Below are positions 6,901 to 14,280 of a DNA stretch of 36,832 nucleotides, piece after piece (position 1 is the stretch's first letter; each line of letters opens with the position of its first letter). This stretch comes from a virus. A program made the position numbers and the translations under genes. The stretch lies in the IMG/VR virus record IMGVR_UViG_3300021963_000338, positions 1-36,832 of that record; one strand, 5' to 3'. The notes below the pieces were generated by a model, which saw only the letters and a program-made list of their open reading frames with translations, did not search any database and had not been told where the DNA came from.

Positions 6901-7092
6901 ATGTACACAGTATACGATTCATTAACACAAGAACTAATCGAAGTCTTTCAAGACTACGATAGTGCAGAGATGTTCATGTTACATGCATCAGACCTACTAG
7001 CAGACGGTGGAGCTAACCTTTCTATTGAGCCTATATCAACAGCTCAAGAGTGGGCACTTAACAACGGTCTAGAACTAGGGGTACTTGCATGA
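6901..7092 (+). CDS. Hypothetical small protein
   Basis: 63 residues with an AGGAGGT ribosome binding site just after the VWA stop. The product is acidic with alternating hydrophobic residues (YTVYDSLTQELIEVFQDYDS), probably a small folded alpha/beta domain. Its stop overlaps the next start (ATGA). No family recognised. Confidence 0.65.
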   Translation: MYTVYDSLTQELIEVFQDYDSAEMFMLHASDLLADGGANLSIEPISTAQEWALNNGLELGVLA

Positions 7093-7262
7093 GTAAGAAA
7101 AGTGAACTATACATGAGCAGTGAGGCTATGAAGTCTCACGAGGATGCGATATACGAACTGTATAAAGCTGCAACCCGCAAACTGTTAATCAAACACAAAG
7201 CGGAAGATTTACTACCAATGCTAGGACTAGAGGAGGAAACAAATGAGCATGACCCTAGCTGA
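7089..7262 (+). CDS. Hypothetical 57-residue protein
   Basis: Starts at an ATGA overlap with the upstream gene. The product is a Lys/Glu-rich probable helix (MSKKSELYMSSEAMKSHEDA and on), ending LGLEEETNEHDPS. It overlaps the next gene, which has its own strong ribosome binding site, by 20 nt. Function unknown. Confidence 0.55.
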   Translation: MSKKSELYMSSEAMKSHEDAIYELYKAATRKLLIKHKAEDLLPMLGLEEETNEHDPS

Positions 7263-7410
7263 TATGAGTAGGTTAGAAGAACTATCTCACAAGTACGACA
7301 CATTCGAAGAAACAAAGTCTGCAATTGAGTCTGAATTTCCCGGGGTAACCGTAACCCGTACAGAAACAGGCTTCTCAATTACAACTGAGGAGGATAAGAA
7401 TGACAACTGA
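7243..7410 (+). CDS. Hypothetical 55-residue protein
   Basis: Start preceded by GAGGAGG. The product is MSMTLADMSRLEELSHKYDT continuing into a short beta-like segment (FPGVTVTRTETGFSITT) and a polar tail. It overlaps the previous gene by 20 nt and the next by 11 nt, typical of a tightly coupled small-gene operon. Not recognised. Confidence 0.55.
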   Translation: MSMTLADMSRLEELSHKYDTFEETKSAIESEFPGVTVTRTETGFSITTEEDKNDN

Positions 7411-7981
7411 AACCATAACTCGTAAAGAGGCATGCGAACTTATACGAAACTGTATCGGTAAGGAGATGCCAGAGGGGGAAGTGTTTAACAAGATTGTCTA
7501 TGCAGTGAACAATGACTTTCAAGTCAGAGACTTTCTTTTAGGCTTGCCACAATACTATGACACCCAAGAGGTAATTGACTTCCTTGGACATATGTCAACC
7601 TACTCAAATGTAGAAGATGATATCCCCTTCATTGTTGTAACAGCTTCATTAGCTTATGAAGTAGGTGCAATGGAGGAATTCTACAAGCATGTAGGTTATG
7701 CATCAGTCCACGGACCAGATTACTCTTTAAATAAAGTTCTTATGCGAGCAGCAAGTTTAGGGTATCCAGGAAAGCTGCTTACTAAAATGCGAGAAGAACT
7801 TCACGCAAAGGTTATGGAACTTTGTTATAAAACCGAACCTGACTTTGTAATTAAACCGAATGGAGATGACAATGGTAAATACGTTCCTTCCGTTCCCAAC
7901 GTATACAGCAGTGGCGAAAACACTGGACATGAAACGGCTGGGCAAACAGAGGGTGGAAGCATTCCAAATCCTCAAAGCTAA
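7400..7981 (+). CDS. DUF4192-like protein with a polar tail overlapping the next gene
   Basis: 193 residues, start preceded by GAGGAGG. The helical region with VRDFLLG (near residue 42), a helix pair containing ASLAYEVGAMEEFYKHV, and a closing helix resembles the DUF4192-like layout of 2447-2908, though the match is weak. The last 37 or so residues are Gly/Ser/Asn-rich and overlap the next gene for 110 nt in another frame, a long overlap for this genome. Function unknown. Confidence 0.55.
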   Translation: MTTETITRKEACELIRNCIGKEMPEGEVFNKIVYAVNNDFQVRDFLLGLPQYYDTQEVIDFLGHMSTYSNVEDDIPFIVVTASLAYEVGAMEEFYKHVGYASVHGPDYSLNKVLMRAASLGYPGKLLTKMREELHAKVMELCYKTEPDFVIKPNGDDNGKYVPSVPNVYSSGENTGHETAGQTEGGSIPNPQS

Positions 7982-8324
7982 TCTGGGAATGACTAAAGGC
8001 TGGGTCAATCATCCGGCAGCCGTAATGTGGCGAGGTCACGAAGGTAACCTTGCTATATACACGATAGTCATGTGTGCACGATGGGTGTCCTTAGGATACA
8101 AAGATAACATTGCCAAACAAGTTATCGAGTTAATGGACAAACTCCCTGTCGATTCATATACAGATCCGTGGTGGTTGGGTAACCAAGAATTCCACGAGAG
8201 TCATCAATCAAACCTCAAACGCAAAGATCCAATTCATTATCAGTTTGAAGTTGAAGATGACCGGCCATATCTATGGCCAACACAAACAATCGGAACACTA
8301 CGCACAACTAAAGTAAAGGAGTAA
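7872..8324 (+). CDS. Pyrimidine-dimer-glycosylase-like protein (Pyr_excise / MSMEG_6728 type)
   Basis: 150 residues. The signature N-terminus MVNTFLPFPTYTAVAKTLDM, then KRLGKQRVEAFQIL and WVNHPAAVMWRGHE, matches the MSMEG_6728-type family related to T4 endonuclease V (DenV), a base-excision enzyme that cuts the glycosyl bond at UV-induced pyrimidine dimers. ATG 7872 is chosen because GGAG sits six bases upstream; ATG 7860 and 7866 are alternatives. Repair activity is inferred from the family. An element copy lies near its 3' end. Confidence 0.75.
   Translation: MVNTFLPFPTYTAVAKTLDMKRLGKQRVEAFQILKANLGMTKGWVNHPAAVMWRGHEGNLAIYTIVMCARWVSLGYKDNIAKQVIELMDKLPVDSYTDPWWLGNQEFHESHQSNLKRKDPIHYQFEVEDDRPYLWPTQTIGTLRTTKVKE
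8277..8288 (+). repeat. CCAACACAAACA element, copy 6
   Basis: Exact copy near the 3' end of the glycosylase-like gene, phase 0 (Pro-Thr-Gln-Thr). Confidence 0.7.
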
Positions 8325-8327
8325 CAA

Positions 8328-8732
8328 ATGCAGGTAAAAGATCTAATAACCTCACGAGTATGTGGCAACACAGTATTCCAGAATTCGTGGATCTGGTATT
8401 GCGACGAATGCCGTAAACACGGGACTGCTACAAGTTCCCGTGAAGCTGAATATATGGCTAGCTGTCACGATACTTACTTCTCATATGAAAAAGTAGATTG
8501 GGAAGTAGTAGGAGAAGAGTACGACGCACTTATGTACGGAGAGGCTTCTCCAGAACAACGTAAGTCTATGACTTGGGAAGGCCTATGTATATCAGAAGGA
8601 GCTATGTACATTATTGATGAAGGGAACAACATCACGTATAGCTTTGGAGATGACTATGATGATAAAACTCCTAACCAAGTAACTGATATCGATAAGATGA
8701 TTGATATGCAAAAGCAGTTAGGACTGGACTAA
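8328..8732 (+). CDS. Hypothetical protein with a Cys/His patch
   Basis: 134 residues, start after AAAGGAG. The N-terminal part has WYCDECRKHG and a later SCHD, suggesting a small zinc-binding unit. The C-terminal half is acidic and aromatic. Its stop overlaps the next start (TAATG). No family recognised. Confidence 0.65.
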   Translation: MQVKDLITSRVCGNTVFQNSWIWYCDECRKHGTATSSREAEYMASCHDTYFSYEKVDWEVVGEEYDALMYGEASPEQRKSMTWEGLCISEGAMYIIDEGNNITYSFGDDYDDKTPNQVTDIDKMIDMQKQLGLD

Positions 8733-8929
8733 TGTCTAAATACCTCGTGCGTTGTAAGGCATCTGTTTACTATGATGTAGAAATTGAAACTAATGAGAAA
8801 TGGGACGCTGAAGCAGAGGGTCTTGACTCATTTGGAAACATTCTGGATGACTGTAAATTAGCCATGCCTTTGGAATGGGAAGGGGTAGAGGTATGGGAAG
8901 TAGAAGAAAAGGAGGAAGAAGATGCCTAA
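8732..8929 (+). CDS. Hypothetical acidic protein
   Basis: 65 residues. Alternating beta-like start (YLVRCKASVYYDVEIET) and a Glu-rich C-terminus (VWEVEEKEEEDA). Coupled to both neighbours by overlaps of 1 and 8 nt. Not recognised. Confidence 0.6.
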   Translation: MSKYLVRCKASVYYDVEIETNEKWDAEAEGLDSFGNILDDCKLAMPLEWEGVEVWEVEEKEEEDA

Positions 8930-9485
8930 TTGGTGTCAAAATACTTTAATAATAAAAGGCCCTACTGAAGACGTAACAAGATTACTAGAAGCAGTAGAAG
9001 GCTCTGATACAAAGTTATCTTTAAGAAAGATAATAACTACTCCGGAAGAGTTACAGTCTAAGTCTTCTCCCAATAGGGATGAGGATGATGTAAAAAGATT
9101 AACAGAACTTTACGGAGCTAAAGATTGGTACGACTGGCAAGTTGCAAACTGGGGTACCAAATGGGATATAGAAGCAACTATCTATGATGACAGTATGAGT
9201 CGTTCTCCCGGATACAGCACATATACGGATCCAGAAGAACGAGTTGTTCAGATGTCGTTTGATAGTGCATGGTCTCCGCCAATACCGGCCATAGCTATGC
9301 TGGCAAAACAATTCCCCAACACAAACATCTATCATTCATATGATGAATCCGGATGTGACTTTGCTGGATACAACATGTATTCTAAAGGGAGGTGTATAAA
9401 AGAAGTAGAGTGGCCGTCATACAGCCATATACGTACGTATATTGAACCTGATGCGGACATATTCGATTATTTCCCCGAAGACTAA
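8922..9485 (+). CDS. Api92-like / DUF1281 ferredoxin-like fold protein
   Basis: 187 residues. The opening MPNWCQNTLIIKG and the central YGAKDWYDWQVANWGTKWDI are hallmark segments of Api92-like (DUF1281) phage and plasmid proteins, which are thought to have a ferredoxin-like fold and unknown function. Start after GAGGAAGAAG. An element copy lies within the gene. Confidence 0.75.
   Translation: MPNWCQNTLIIKGPTEDVTRLLEAVEGSDTKLSLRKIITTPEELQSKSSPNRDEDDVKRLTELYGAKDWYDWQVANWGTKWDIEATIYDDSMSRSPGYSTYTDPEERVVQMSFDSAWSPPIPAIAMLAKQFPNTNIYHSYDESGCDFAGYNMYSKGRCIKEVEWPSYSHIRTYIEPDADIFDYFPED
9316..9327 (+). repeat. CCAACACAAACA element, copy 7
   Basis: Exact copy within the Api92-like gene, read in the same phase as copy 5 (Pro-Asn-Thr-Asn). 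Confidence 0.7.
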
Positions 9486-9497
9486 GAAGGGATTAAA

Positions 9498-9740
9498 ATG
9501 GCAATTCATCACTTAAAACTAACGTTTGACGTACACATAGCTGAGTGGCGTATAGACGACCCTAGAAAACCGGAAAACAACAACTGGTCTCTAGAGGTGT
9601 TTGACGAAAACTTAGGGCAGTGGATTAGATTGACTGATTGTACTAGACCTGGGGAAAGTCATATGATTTCTAAAATCGAATACTTAGGTAAGTATGAACC
9701 AGAAGAAGCCTCCGGTAGCACTCCGGAGGACCTCAATTGA
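9498..9740 (+). CDS. Hypothetical beta-rich protein
   Basis: 80 residues, start after AGAAGGGA. Probable beta sheet (HHLKLTFDVHIAEW; WSLEVFDENLGQWIRL), followed by an acidic tail ending STPEDLN. A 7-bp hairpin (9709-9729) lies within the last codons. Not recognised. Confidence 0.6.
   Translation: MAIHHLKLTFDVHIAEWRIDDPRKPENNNWSLEVFDENLGQWIRLTDCTRPGESHMISKIEYLGKYEPEEASGSTPEDLN
9709..9729 (+). terminator. Weak hairpin at a gene end
   Basis: CCTCCGG/CCGGAGG with a 7-base loop, spanning the end of the preceding CDS. No T-run follows, so it may only mark a pause site or stabilise the mRNA end. Confidence 0.3.
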
Positions 9741-9803
9741 CGTAGTGAACTCTTAGTTAGAGCTTACACGTATATTCTACAACACACAAGAAGGGAAAAA
9801 TAC

Positions 9804-10052
9804 ATGCTAGACATGCAATTTGCTAGCAATACTGTTAGAGATAAACACATACGCAAGCTAGTATCTGCCCTGCAAGATGCTGGACTAGAGGTGAGAGTCA
9901 CCAAAGGTAAGCAGCATATACGGGTGGAAAACCCCACCACCCACAAGGTGGTATTCTTTGGGGGTAACTCTTTGGGGGACTGGCGAGCTGCAAAAAATAT
10001 TCTACGTGACTTAAAACAGGTAGGATTTGACCAAGATATAAAACTAGGTTAG
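9804..10052 (+). CDS. HicA-like small protein
   Basis: 82 residues, start after AGAAGGGA. The order helix (IRKLVSALQDAGLEVR), strand with TKGKQH (His38 at the place of the catalytic His of HicA), strand (IRVENP...KVVFFGG) and helix (AAKNILRDLKQVGF) matches the dsRBD-like HicA fold. HicA toxins are mRNA interferases paired with HicB. No HicB-like partner is visible next door, so this is more likely a stand-alone phage RNA-binding protein than a toxin-antitoxin pair. Confidence 0.6.
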   Translation: MLDMQFASNTVRDKHIRKLVSALQDAGLEVRVTKGKQHIRVENPTTHKVVFFGGNSLGDWRAAKNILRDLKQVGFDQDIKLG

Positions 10053-10061
10053 GAATAGCAC

Positions 10062-10349
10062 ATGGCTAAAATAACAAAAACACTAAAAGCAACGCTTACT
10101 AAAAACACATCTGTAGAAAAGGGTGGGGCTTGGCTTCTCACTATTATCGAAGGGACGTCTGGAGCAATCTCAGATGGTCCGGGTGTGCACTCTGCATGGG
10201 CTAACCCATCAGCAGCTAAGCGTTACCTAAAGGCGTACGTTCAGGAAAATACTCCACGTAAATCTATTAAGATGGTTGTACAAGCAACCAATGAGGCTGA
10301 CAAGCCTACACATCTATCAGGTGAGCTAAGCTGGAAGGAGTCTGCATAA
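10062..10349 (+). CDS. Hypothetical protein
   Basis: 95 residues, start after AGGAA. Basic N-terminus (MAKITKTLKATLTKN) followed by a beta/helix pattern, with WANPSAAKRYLKAYV as a probable helix. Its stop overlaps the next small gene (TAATG). Not recognised. Confidence 0.6.
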   Translation: MAKITKTLKATLTKNTSVEKGGAWLLTIIEGTSGAISDGPGVHSAWANPSAAKRYLKAYVQENTPRKSIKMVVQATNEADKPTHLSGELSWKESA

Positions 10350-10459
10350 TGGACTTCGAAACAGTATTGCCTATCAAAACAGTTAACGATATAGTTAAAG
10401 AACTTAAAGAAACAGAAGAAGAAAATACTTGCAGTTGCGGTAATTGCACCTGCAAATAA
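10349..10459 (+). CDS. 36-residue peptide with a metallothionein-like Cys tail
   Basis: Starts at a TAATG overlap with the preceding gene. The peptide has an acidic helical part (VNDIVKELKETEEEN) and ends in CSCGNCTCK, a C-x-C-x2-C-x-C cluster like those that hold zinc or copper in metallothioneins. It is the last gene of block 1, 13 bases before the terminator. Metal binding is inferred from the cluster alone. Confidence 0.5.
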   Translation: MDFETVLPIKTVNDIVKELKETEEENTCSCGNCTCK

Positions 10460-10472
10460 GACACAAATCAAA

Positions 10473-10500
10473 TGGCCCCTCGTCTTCGGACGGGGGGCCA
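10473..10500. terminator. Bidirectional terminator with UUCG tetraloop
   Basis: TGGCCCCTCGTC and GACGGGGGGCCA form a 12-bp stem (one G-T pair) capped by TTCG closed by C-G, the extra-stable UUCG tetraloop. It lies between converging genes ending at 10459 (+) and 10521 (-). Flanking A/T tracts are short. Confidence 0.8.
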
Positions 10501-10502
10501 AA

Positions 10503-10514
10503 TGTTTGTGTTGG
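10503..10514 (-). repeat. CCAACACAAACA element, copy 8 (minus strand)
   Basis: Exact copy on the minus strand, between the stop of the acidic-peptide gene and the shared terminator. It is again in the sense orientation of the transcript that reads it. Confidence 0.7.
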
Positions 10515-10520
10515 CGAATT

Positions 10521-10658
10521 TTACGAGTCTGATTCGTCGCTATCCAACTCATCAAGAAGTAAGTCGTCTAGCTCGTCTAACTCTTCATCATCTAAATCAA
10601 AGTCTTCGAAGTCATCTTCAAAGTCTTCGTCAAACAGATCTGGATCTAGATCTTCCAT
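10521..10658 (-). CDS. 45-residue extremely acidic peptide
   Basis: ATG at 10658 has GGGAG five bases upstream. The product (MEDLDPDLFDEDFEDDFEDF and on) has 27 Asp/Glu of 45 residues and no Lys, Arg or His, with regularly spaced Phe and Leu that could form one face of a helix. It is the last gene of block 2, about 40 bases after ribonucleotide reductase. Such composition is known from DNA-mimic proteins of phages (for example Ocr), but also from simple acidic tails; no homology is claimed. Confidence 0.6.
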   Translation of the reverse strand: MEDLDPDLFDEDFEDDFEDFDLDDEELDELDDLLLDELDSDESDS

Positions 10659-10698
10659 AGCAGCTCCCAGTACTAGTAGGTGTAGAAATCGTACCCTA

Positions 10699-12732
10699 TT
10701 ATTTATTATCTTTGATCAATTTAACCTCACAGGCATCTGTGGTGCAATAGGCCTCGCCCACCGCGTCAGCTGCCATACCGGCGTATACTCCGGCGAAGTC
10801 AATTGGGAATAACTTCATGCGGGCGTCCTCATACTCTTCCTCAGTAATCTGAGTGTAGGGCATCTGTGGATATACGGTGTTGCCCATAGGCAAGAATGAA
10901 ACAGTCTTAAGCTGACCATCATGCATGTGCAGGATAGATGCGATGCTGTCGGCTTCTTTTTCTGGGTCAAAGGTCACAGTTACGGATACCGAGTTATCTG
11001 ACCAGTATCGCTGAGTAACAACCGCAAGGGCAACCTTCTCATGAACCGATACTTCCTTTTCGGCACGCTTAGCACTAGTCTTAATTGGAAAGAAGACAAC
11101 CGAGGTTGTATCTGGAGATTCTGAAGCCGGCTCTACCCGATAATTTGCCATCTTAAATAGAGGCAGCATTGGGTCAGAGTTGGCAAAGCGAATAGCTCTA
11201 TTAAAGAACTTACCTCCTGAAGCCCAGTGAACTCCAGGTGACTCACCTGCAAGAATTGACACCGTGCCTGATGGCTTGACTGTCGTCATCTTAATTGACT
11301 GGCGAACACCCAACCATTCAGAGTAAGACTCGTCGTACCCCTTGACAACAGAGTACCCCTCGTTTAGCCAATCACGTAGGACAGTCCAGCCATTGTTGTC
11401 TGCAAAGTTAGCGATACCTGAGATTGAGGTACCAATACGGCGGTTGCGCTGCATGATGGCGTTTGTCTCCTCCCAGTGGGTTGGGAGTAGGGTTACGGTC
11501 TTGGCGTATAGGTAGGCAAACTTTAAGGTGCGCTTGAAGTCCTCCAACGAATCGTGTCTATTCAAGTAGGTCTCTACAAGGGTGCACATTTCAAAGGACT
11601 CTAGGCTCTGCTCGGCACAAGGGTTATATCCAGCAACTCGCCAATCCTTGTTATTTGGTGGGTCAATTAGACGTCCGTATTTACGGGAAACATCCATCCA
11701 AACTACACCTGGCTCACCGTTAAGCACAATACCGTCAATGATTTTAGAGAAATCAGAGCCGACCTTTGCCTCTACGGAGTTGTTAGACATCCAAGCCCAA
11801 CCTGGGTTTTTAGGATCATAGGAGTTACGCTCAGGATAAACGTTGGCATTCTTTAAGTTGAGAAAGTCCTCGTCATCAATTCTGCCAATTAGGAGTTCCG
11901 CGGAACGTCGCACGTTTCCTGATACTACGCAAACACCAATTAGGTTACCGATATCCGCAATATCTTTACGGGTCAGTTTCTCACCGGCACGTCCCTTAAA
12001 CAATTTATGAATATAGTTATGCAAACGCTCTAGAGGTTCGTGTCCCGCGGCAGTTCCTCCAAAGGTTTTAATCGGAGTACCTGCTGGTCGGATTTGTGAG
12101 TAGTCAAAGATAGGCTTCTTCGAATCTGGCTTAAGGTAGGAATTGATGACGGCCGAGGTTGACTCGACCCAACCTTCGCGGGTATCCGGGACGATGATTG
12201 GTTCGGTATCTGGCTGTGGTTCATAGATTGTGAATTCCTTGTCTGCGCCCTTGTCATCGAAGCCAACTCCCACGCCAAGCATGGAGGCTTCCATAAGGAA
12301 TGCGAATGGTTTTGCTGGGTTGAGCTTTGTCATTTCTGTTGTAGAAACAAAAGCACAATTCTGTAGGGCGGCAGAGTTCCTCTGCTCATTAACAATTGAA
12401 GTTCCCATTACCCATAGTCCACGTCCTGGTGGAGTCCACTTCAACTGGAATAGGCGATCAAAAGCTTCTTTGGCAGATGCTGCTGCCTTTGAATCTGACC
12501 ATGGAAGTCGCTGGGATTTTGCATGGTCTTTTTGTAGAGAGTACATGCCATTGATAACACGTTCACAAACCTCTACCCAAGTTTCTTTAGTCCCATCCTC
12601 TTTAAGCCGAGAGTATGTTCTCAAGAAAGTAATTTCTCCTACGCTATTTCCTGCTGCGTCTGAGTATCCCCAAGGAACAGTCTTACCTTTATATGAGTTA
12701 ACAAAGTCTTCGGCTAATTTAAAAGAAAACAA
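10699..12732 (-). CDS. nrdJ: Class II adenosylcobalamin-dependent ribonucleotide reductase
   Basis: 677 residues from a TTG start with AGAAGGG upstream. It reduces ribonucleotides to deoxyribonucleotides with a B12 radical. It resembles the monomeric triphosphate reductase of Lactobacillus leichmannii (739 residues): active-site Cys372 in NPCAE with Glu374, the redox pair Cys126 (LQNCAF) and Cys383, which is 11 residues after Cys372 as in that enzyme, and a C-terminal pair Cys663/Cys668 (CTTDAC) for re-reduction. No partner subunit is needed. It supplies dNTPs for phage DNA synthesis. Confidence 0.93.
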   Translation of the reverse strand: MFSFKLAEDFVNSYKGKTVPWGYSDAAGNSVGEITFLRTYSRLKEDGTKETWVEVCERVINGMYSLQKDHAKSQRLPWSDSKAAASAKEAFDRLFQLKWTPPGRGLWVMGTSIVNEQRNSAALQNCAFVSTTEMTKLNPAKPFAFLMEASMLGVGVGFDDKGADKEFTIYEPQPDTEPIIVPDTREGWVESTSAVINSYLKPDSKKPIFDYSQIRPAGTPIKTFGGTAAGHEPLERLHNYIHKLFKGRAGEKLTRKDIADIGNLIGVCVVSGNVRRSAELLIGRIDDEDFLNLKNANVYPERNSYDPKNPGWAWMSNNSVEAKVGSDFSKIIDGIVLNGEPGVVWMDVSRKYGRLIDPPNNKDWRVAGYNPCAEQSLESFEMCTLVETYLNRHDSLEDFKRTLKFAYLYAKTVTLLPTHWEETNAIMQRNRRIGTSISGIANFADNNGWTVLRDWLNEGYSVVKGYDESYSEWLGVRQSIKMTTVKPSGTVSILAGESPGVHWASGGKFFNRAIRFANSDPMLPLFKMANYRVEPASESPDTTSVVFFPIKTSAKRAEKEVSVHEKVALAVVTQRYWSDNSVSVTVTFDPEKEADSIASILHMHDGQLKTVSFLPMGNTVYPQMPYTQITEEEYEDARMKLFPIDFAGVYAGMAADAVGEAYCTTDACEVKLIKDNK

Positions 12733-12771
12733 AGTAGTGCCCTTCTCGTTAATGTGGGTGTGTTTACATAA

Positions 12772-14280
12772 TCACTCTATATGGTCAGAGATTATTCTAG
12801 TGGTATCCTCCTCGGAAATCCCACCGTTCGGCATCTCCCTAAGGGTGTTAGCTCTATCACCAAATAAAGCTGACATTACACCACCCGTAGTTTGACGTTC
12901 TACGGTCATTCTAACGAATTCTCGGTTATCTTCTAATTCCTTCAAACTCTTAACAATCTTAAATAATCGGTCAATTTCCTGCCCAGTGTTTGGATCCGGG
13001 TAACCGCCGTTAAGTTCTTCCGCAAATCTAGCAAAAGCGACTCTTGCACCCTGCATCTCAATAATGGCATTTAACAAACCCTTAAGTTGATCTTTAGTCT
13101 TTACTTCTACTGGAAGGTTGAATGCACAGGCATTGTCTGGCTTGAAAGCCGGGCAGTTAGCGGCAACAAAACATGAATTACATTGACGTAATGAGACAGA
13201 CGTAGTTTCAAGCACTGGAACGTCTCTTATCAGGTCACGACCACTCTCATCTTTATCGATTACAGTCTTCGTATTTACCGAAAATACCGGCAAAGTACGC
13301 GATTCTGATGGGTCTCTCTCTATGATTTTAGTACGTTCAACGTCGGAATCTTTCCGCACTTCTAGGGCCCTGTTATCAGGATCTAACCCTAGTGTTTCCG
13401 CAGAACCTGGACTATCTATGTCCACACTGTTATCAGATAACTTCTCACCATCTACTACTGATAGGTGCGGCGGTTTCTTTTTATCCACGGATTTCTCCAG
13501 CTCCTGGTAGGACCAAATTGCGAGGCGGGTTACCTCTGTATTATCATCATTGAGAATCTTATCGAAGTCTAGCCCTGCTTTTTCTATAACGGATTTATAA
13601 CGGGGCCGGGCCTGGTCTTTCATTTTTTTCTGGTATCGCACCAATCTGGTGCCATCCCAAACTATTGTCTCACCTCGCATCATTGGAGATAGCCAAGCCA
13701 AAGTACTGGCTGTAGCTAGCGGGACCTGGCGTAGGTTATCTGGCTTAGCACAGGCAATCCCATGATAGTTAGTTCCAAACTGCCCCTGTAAGGCCCGTGT
13801 GCGGCCGGCTAAGGTCGTATCAGACTCTATTGTCTCCCCAAGTAGGGCAACGTTCTCCCATTTCTCAGAGAGGGAGAATAGGGCTGCATGCCCCATTTCT
13901 GGTTTCCATACTGGCCAGTATTTTGACCCAAGTTCCCACCCAATTGTTCTTCTCTGCTCTTCGATCCAGCTAGCTCCTAGGACGGGGGAATCGAACTCTA
14001 CTACCCCCGAAATACGATCATAGTTAGTTGCGATAAAGTCTTCATAGTCCGCGGCAAATTCCTCAGCTTCCCGAGCTGATAAATTCACTGTGGCGGCTGT
14101 ACCTGCAGTTAAATAGATTTTTACATCATCTGGGTACTTCTCTGATAATAGATAGGTTTTGCTTTTGGGCAGTCCACGCTTTCGTAGGCCCCAGAAGCTG
14201 ACCCCTACGCTTTTGACACCCATATCTTCTAGGAGCAATCTGTTTGAGGGAATTTCTCCGCCCATAAATACAATGCTCAT
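12772..14280 (-). CDS. Large two-part protein: possible TIM-barrel (transglycosylase-like) N-terminus and C4 metal site
   Basis: 502 residues. The N-terminal 260 residues show repeated strand-helix blocks: FMGGEIPSNRLLLEDMGVKS, VEFDSPVLG, WPVWKPEMG, YHGIACAKPD, and STLAWLSP with GETIVWDG. This spacing recalls tRNA-guanine transglycosylase/DpdA-type barrels, but I cannot confirm it. Residues 265-360 are an acidic linker. Then Cys367-x2-Cys370-x5-Cys376-x8-Cys385 forms a probable zinc or Fe-S site, followed by a helical end (AFARFAEELNGGYPDP). It overlaps the HAD-like gene by ATGA. The exact activity is unknown. Confidence 0.45.
   Translation of the reverse strand: MSIVFMGGEIPSNRLLLEDMGVKSVGVSFWGLRKRGLPKSKTYLLSEKYPDDVKIYLTAGTAATVNLSAREAEEFAADYEDFIATNYDRISGVVEFDSPVLGASWIEEQRRTIGWELGSKYWPVWKPEMGHAALFSLSEKWENVALLGETIESDTTLAGRTRALQGQFGTNYHGIACAKPDNLRQVPLATASTLAWLSPMMRGETIVWDGTRLVRYQKKMKDQARPRYKSVIEKAGLDFDKILNDDNTEVTRLAIWSYQELEKSVDKKKPPHLSVVDGEKLSDNSVDIDSPGSAETLGLDPDNRALEVRKDSDVERTKIIERDPSESRTLPVFSVNTKTVIDKDESGRDLIRDVPVLETTSVSLRQCNSCFVAANCPAFKPDNACAFNLPVEVKTKDQLKGLLNAIIEMQGARVAFARFAEELNGGYPDPNTGQEIDRLFKIVKSLKELEDNREFVRMTVERQTTGGVMSALFGDRANTLREMPNGGISEEDTTRIISDHIE

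Noticed and set aside
9804-10349. HicA/HicB toxin-antitoxin pair
   Set aside because: The gene after the HicA-like one lacks a HicB-like layout (no partial RNase H fold or ribbon-helix-helix visible), so a pair is not supported.
10444-10812. Plus-strand Ser/Lys-rich ORF
   Set aside because: It crosses the terminator, the acidic-peptide gene and the end of ribonucleotide reductase on the other strand; the Ser run is the mirror of Asp/Glu codons.
12230-12895. 221-residue plus-strand ORF
   Set aside because: It lies opposite the N-terminal part of the ribonucleotide reductase and the end of the next gene, both well supported.
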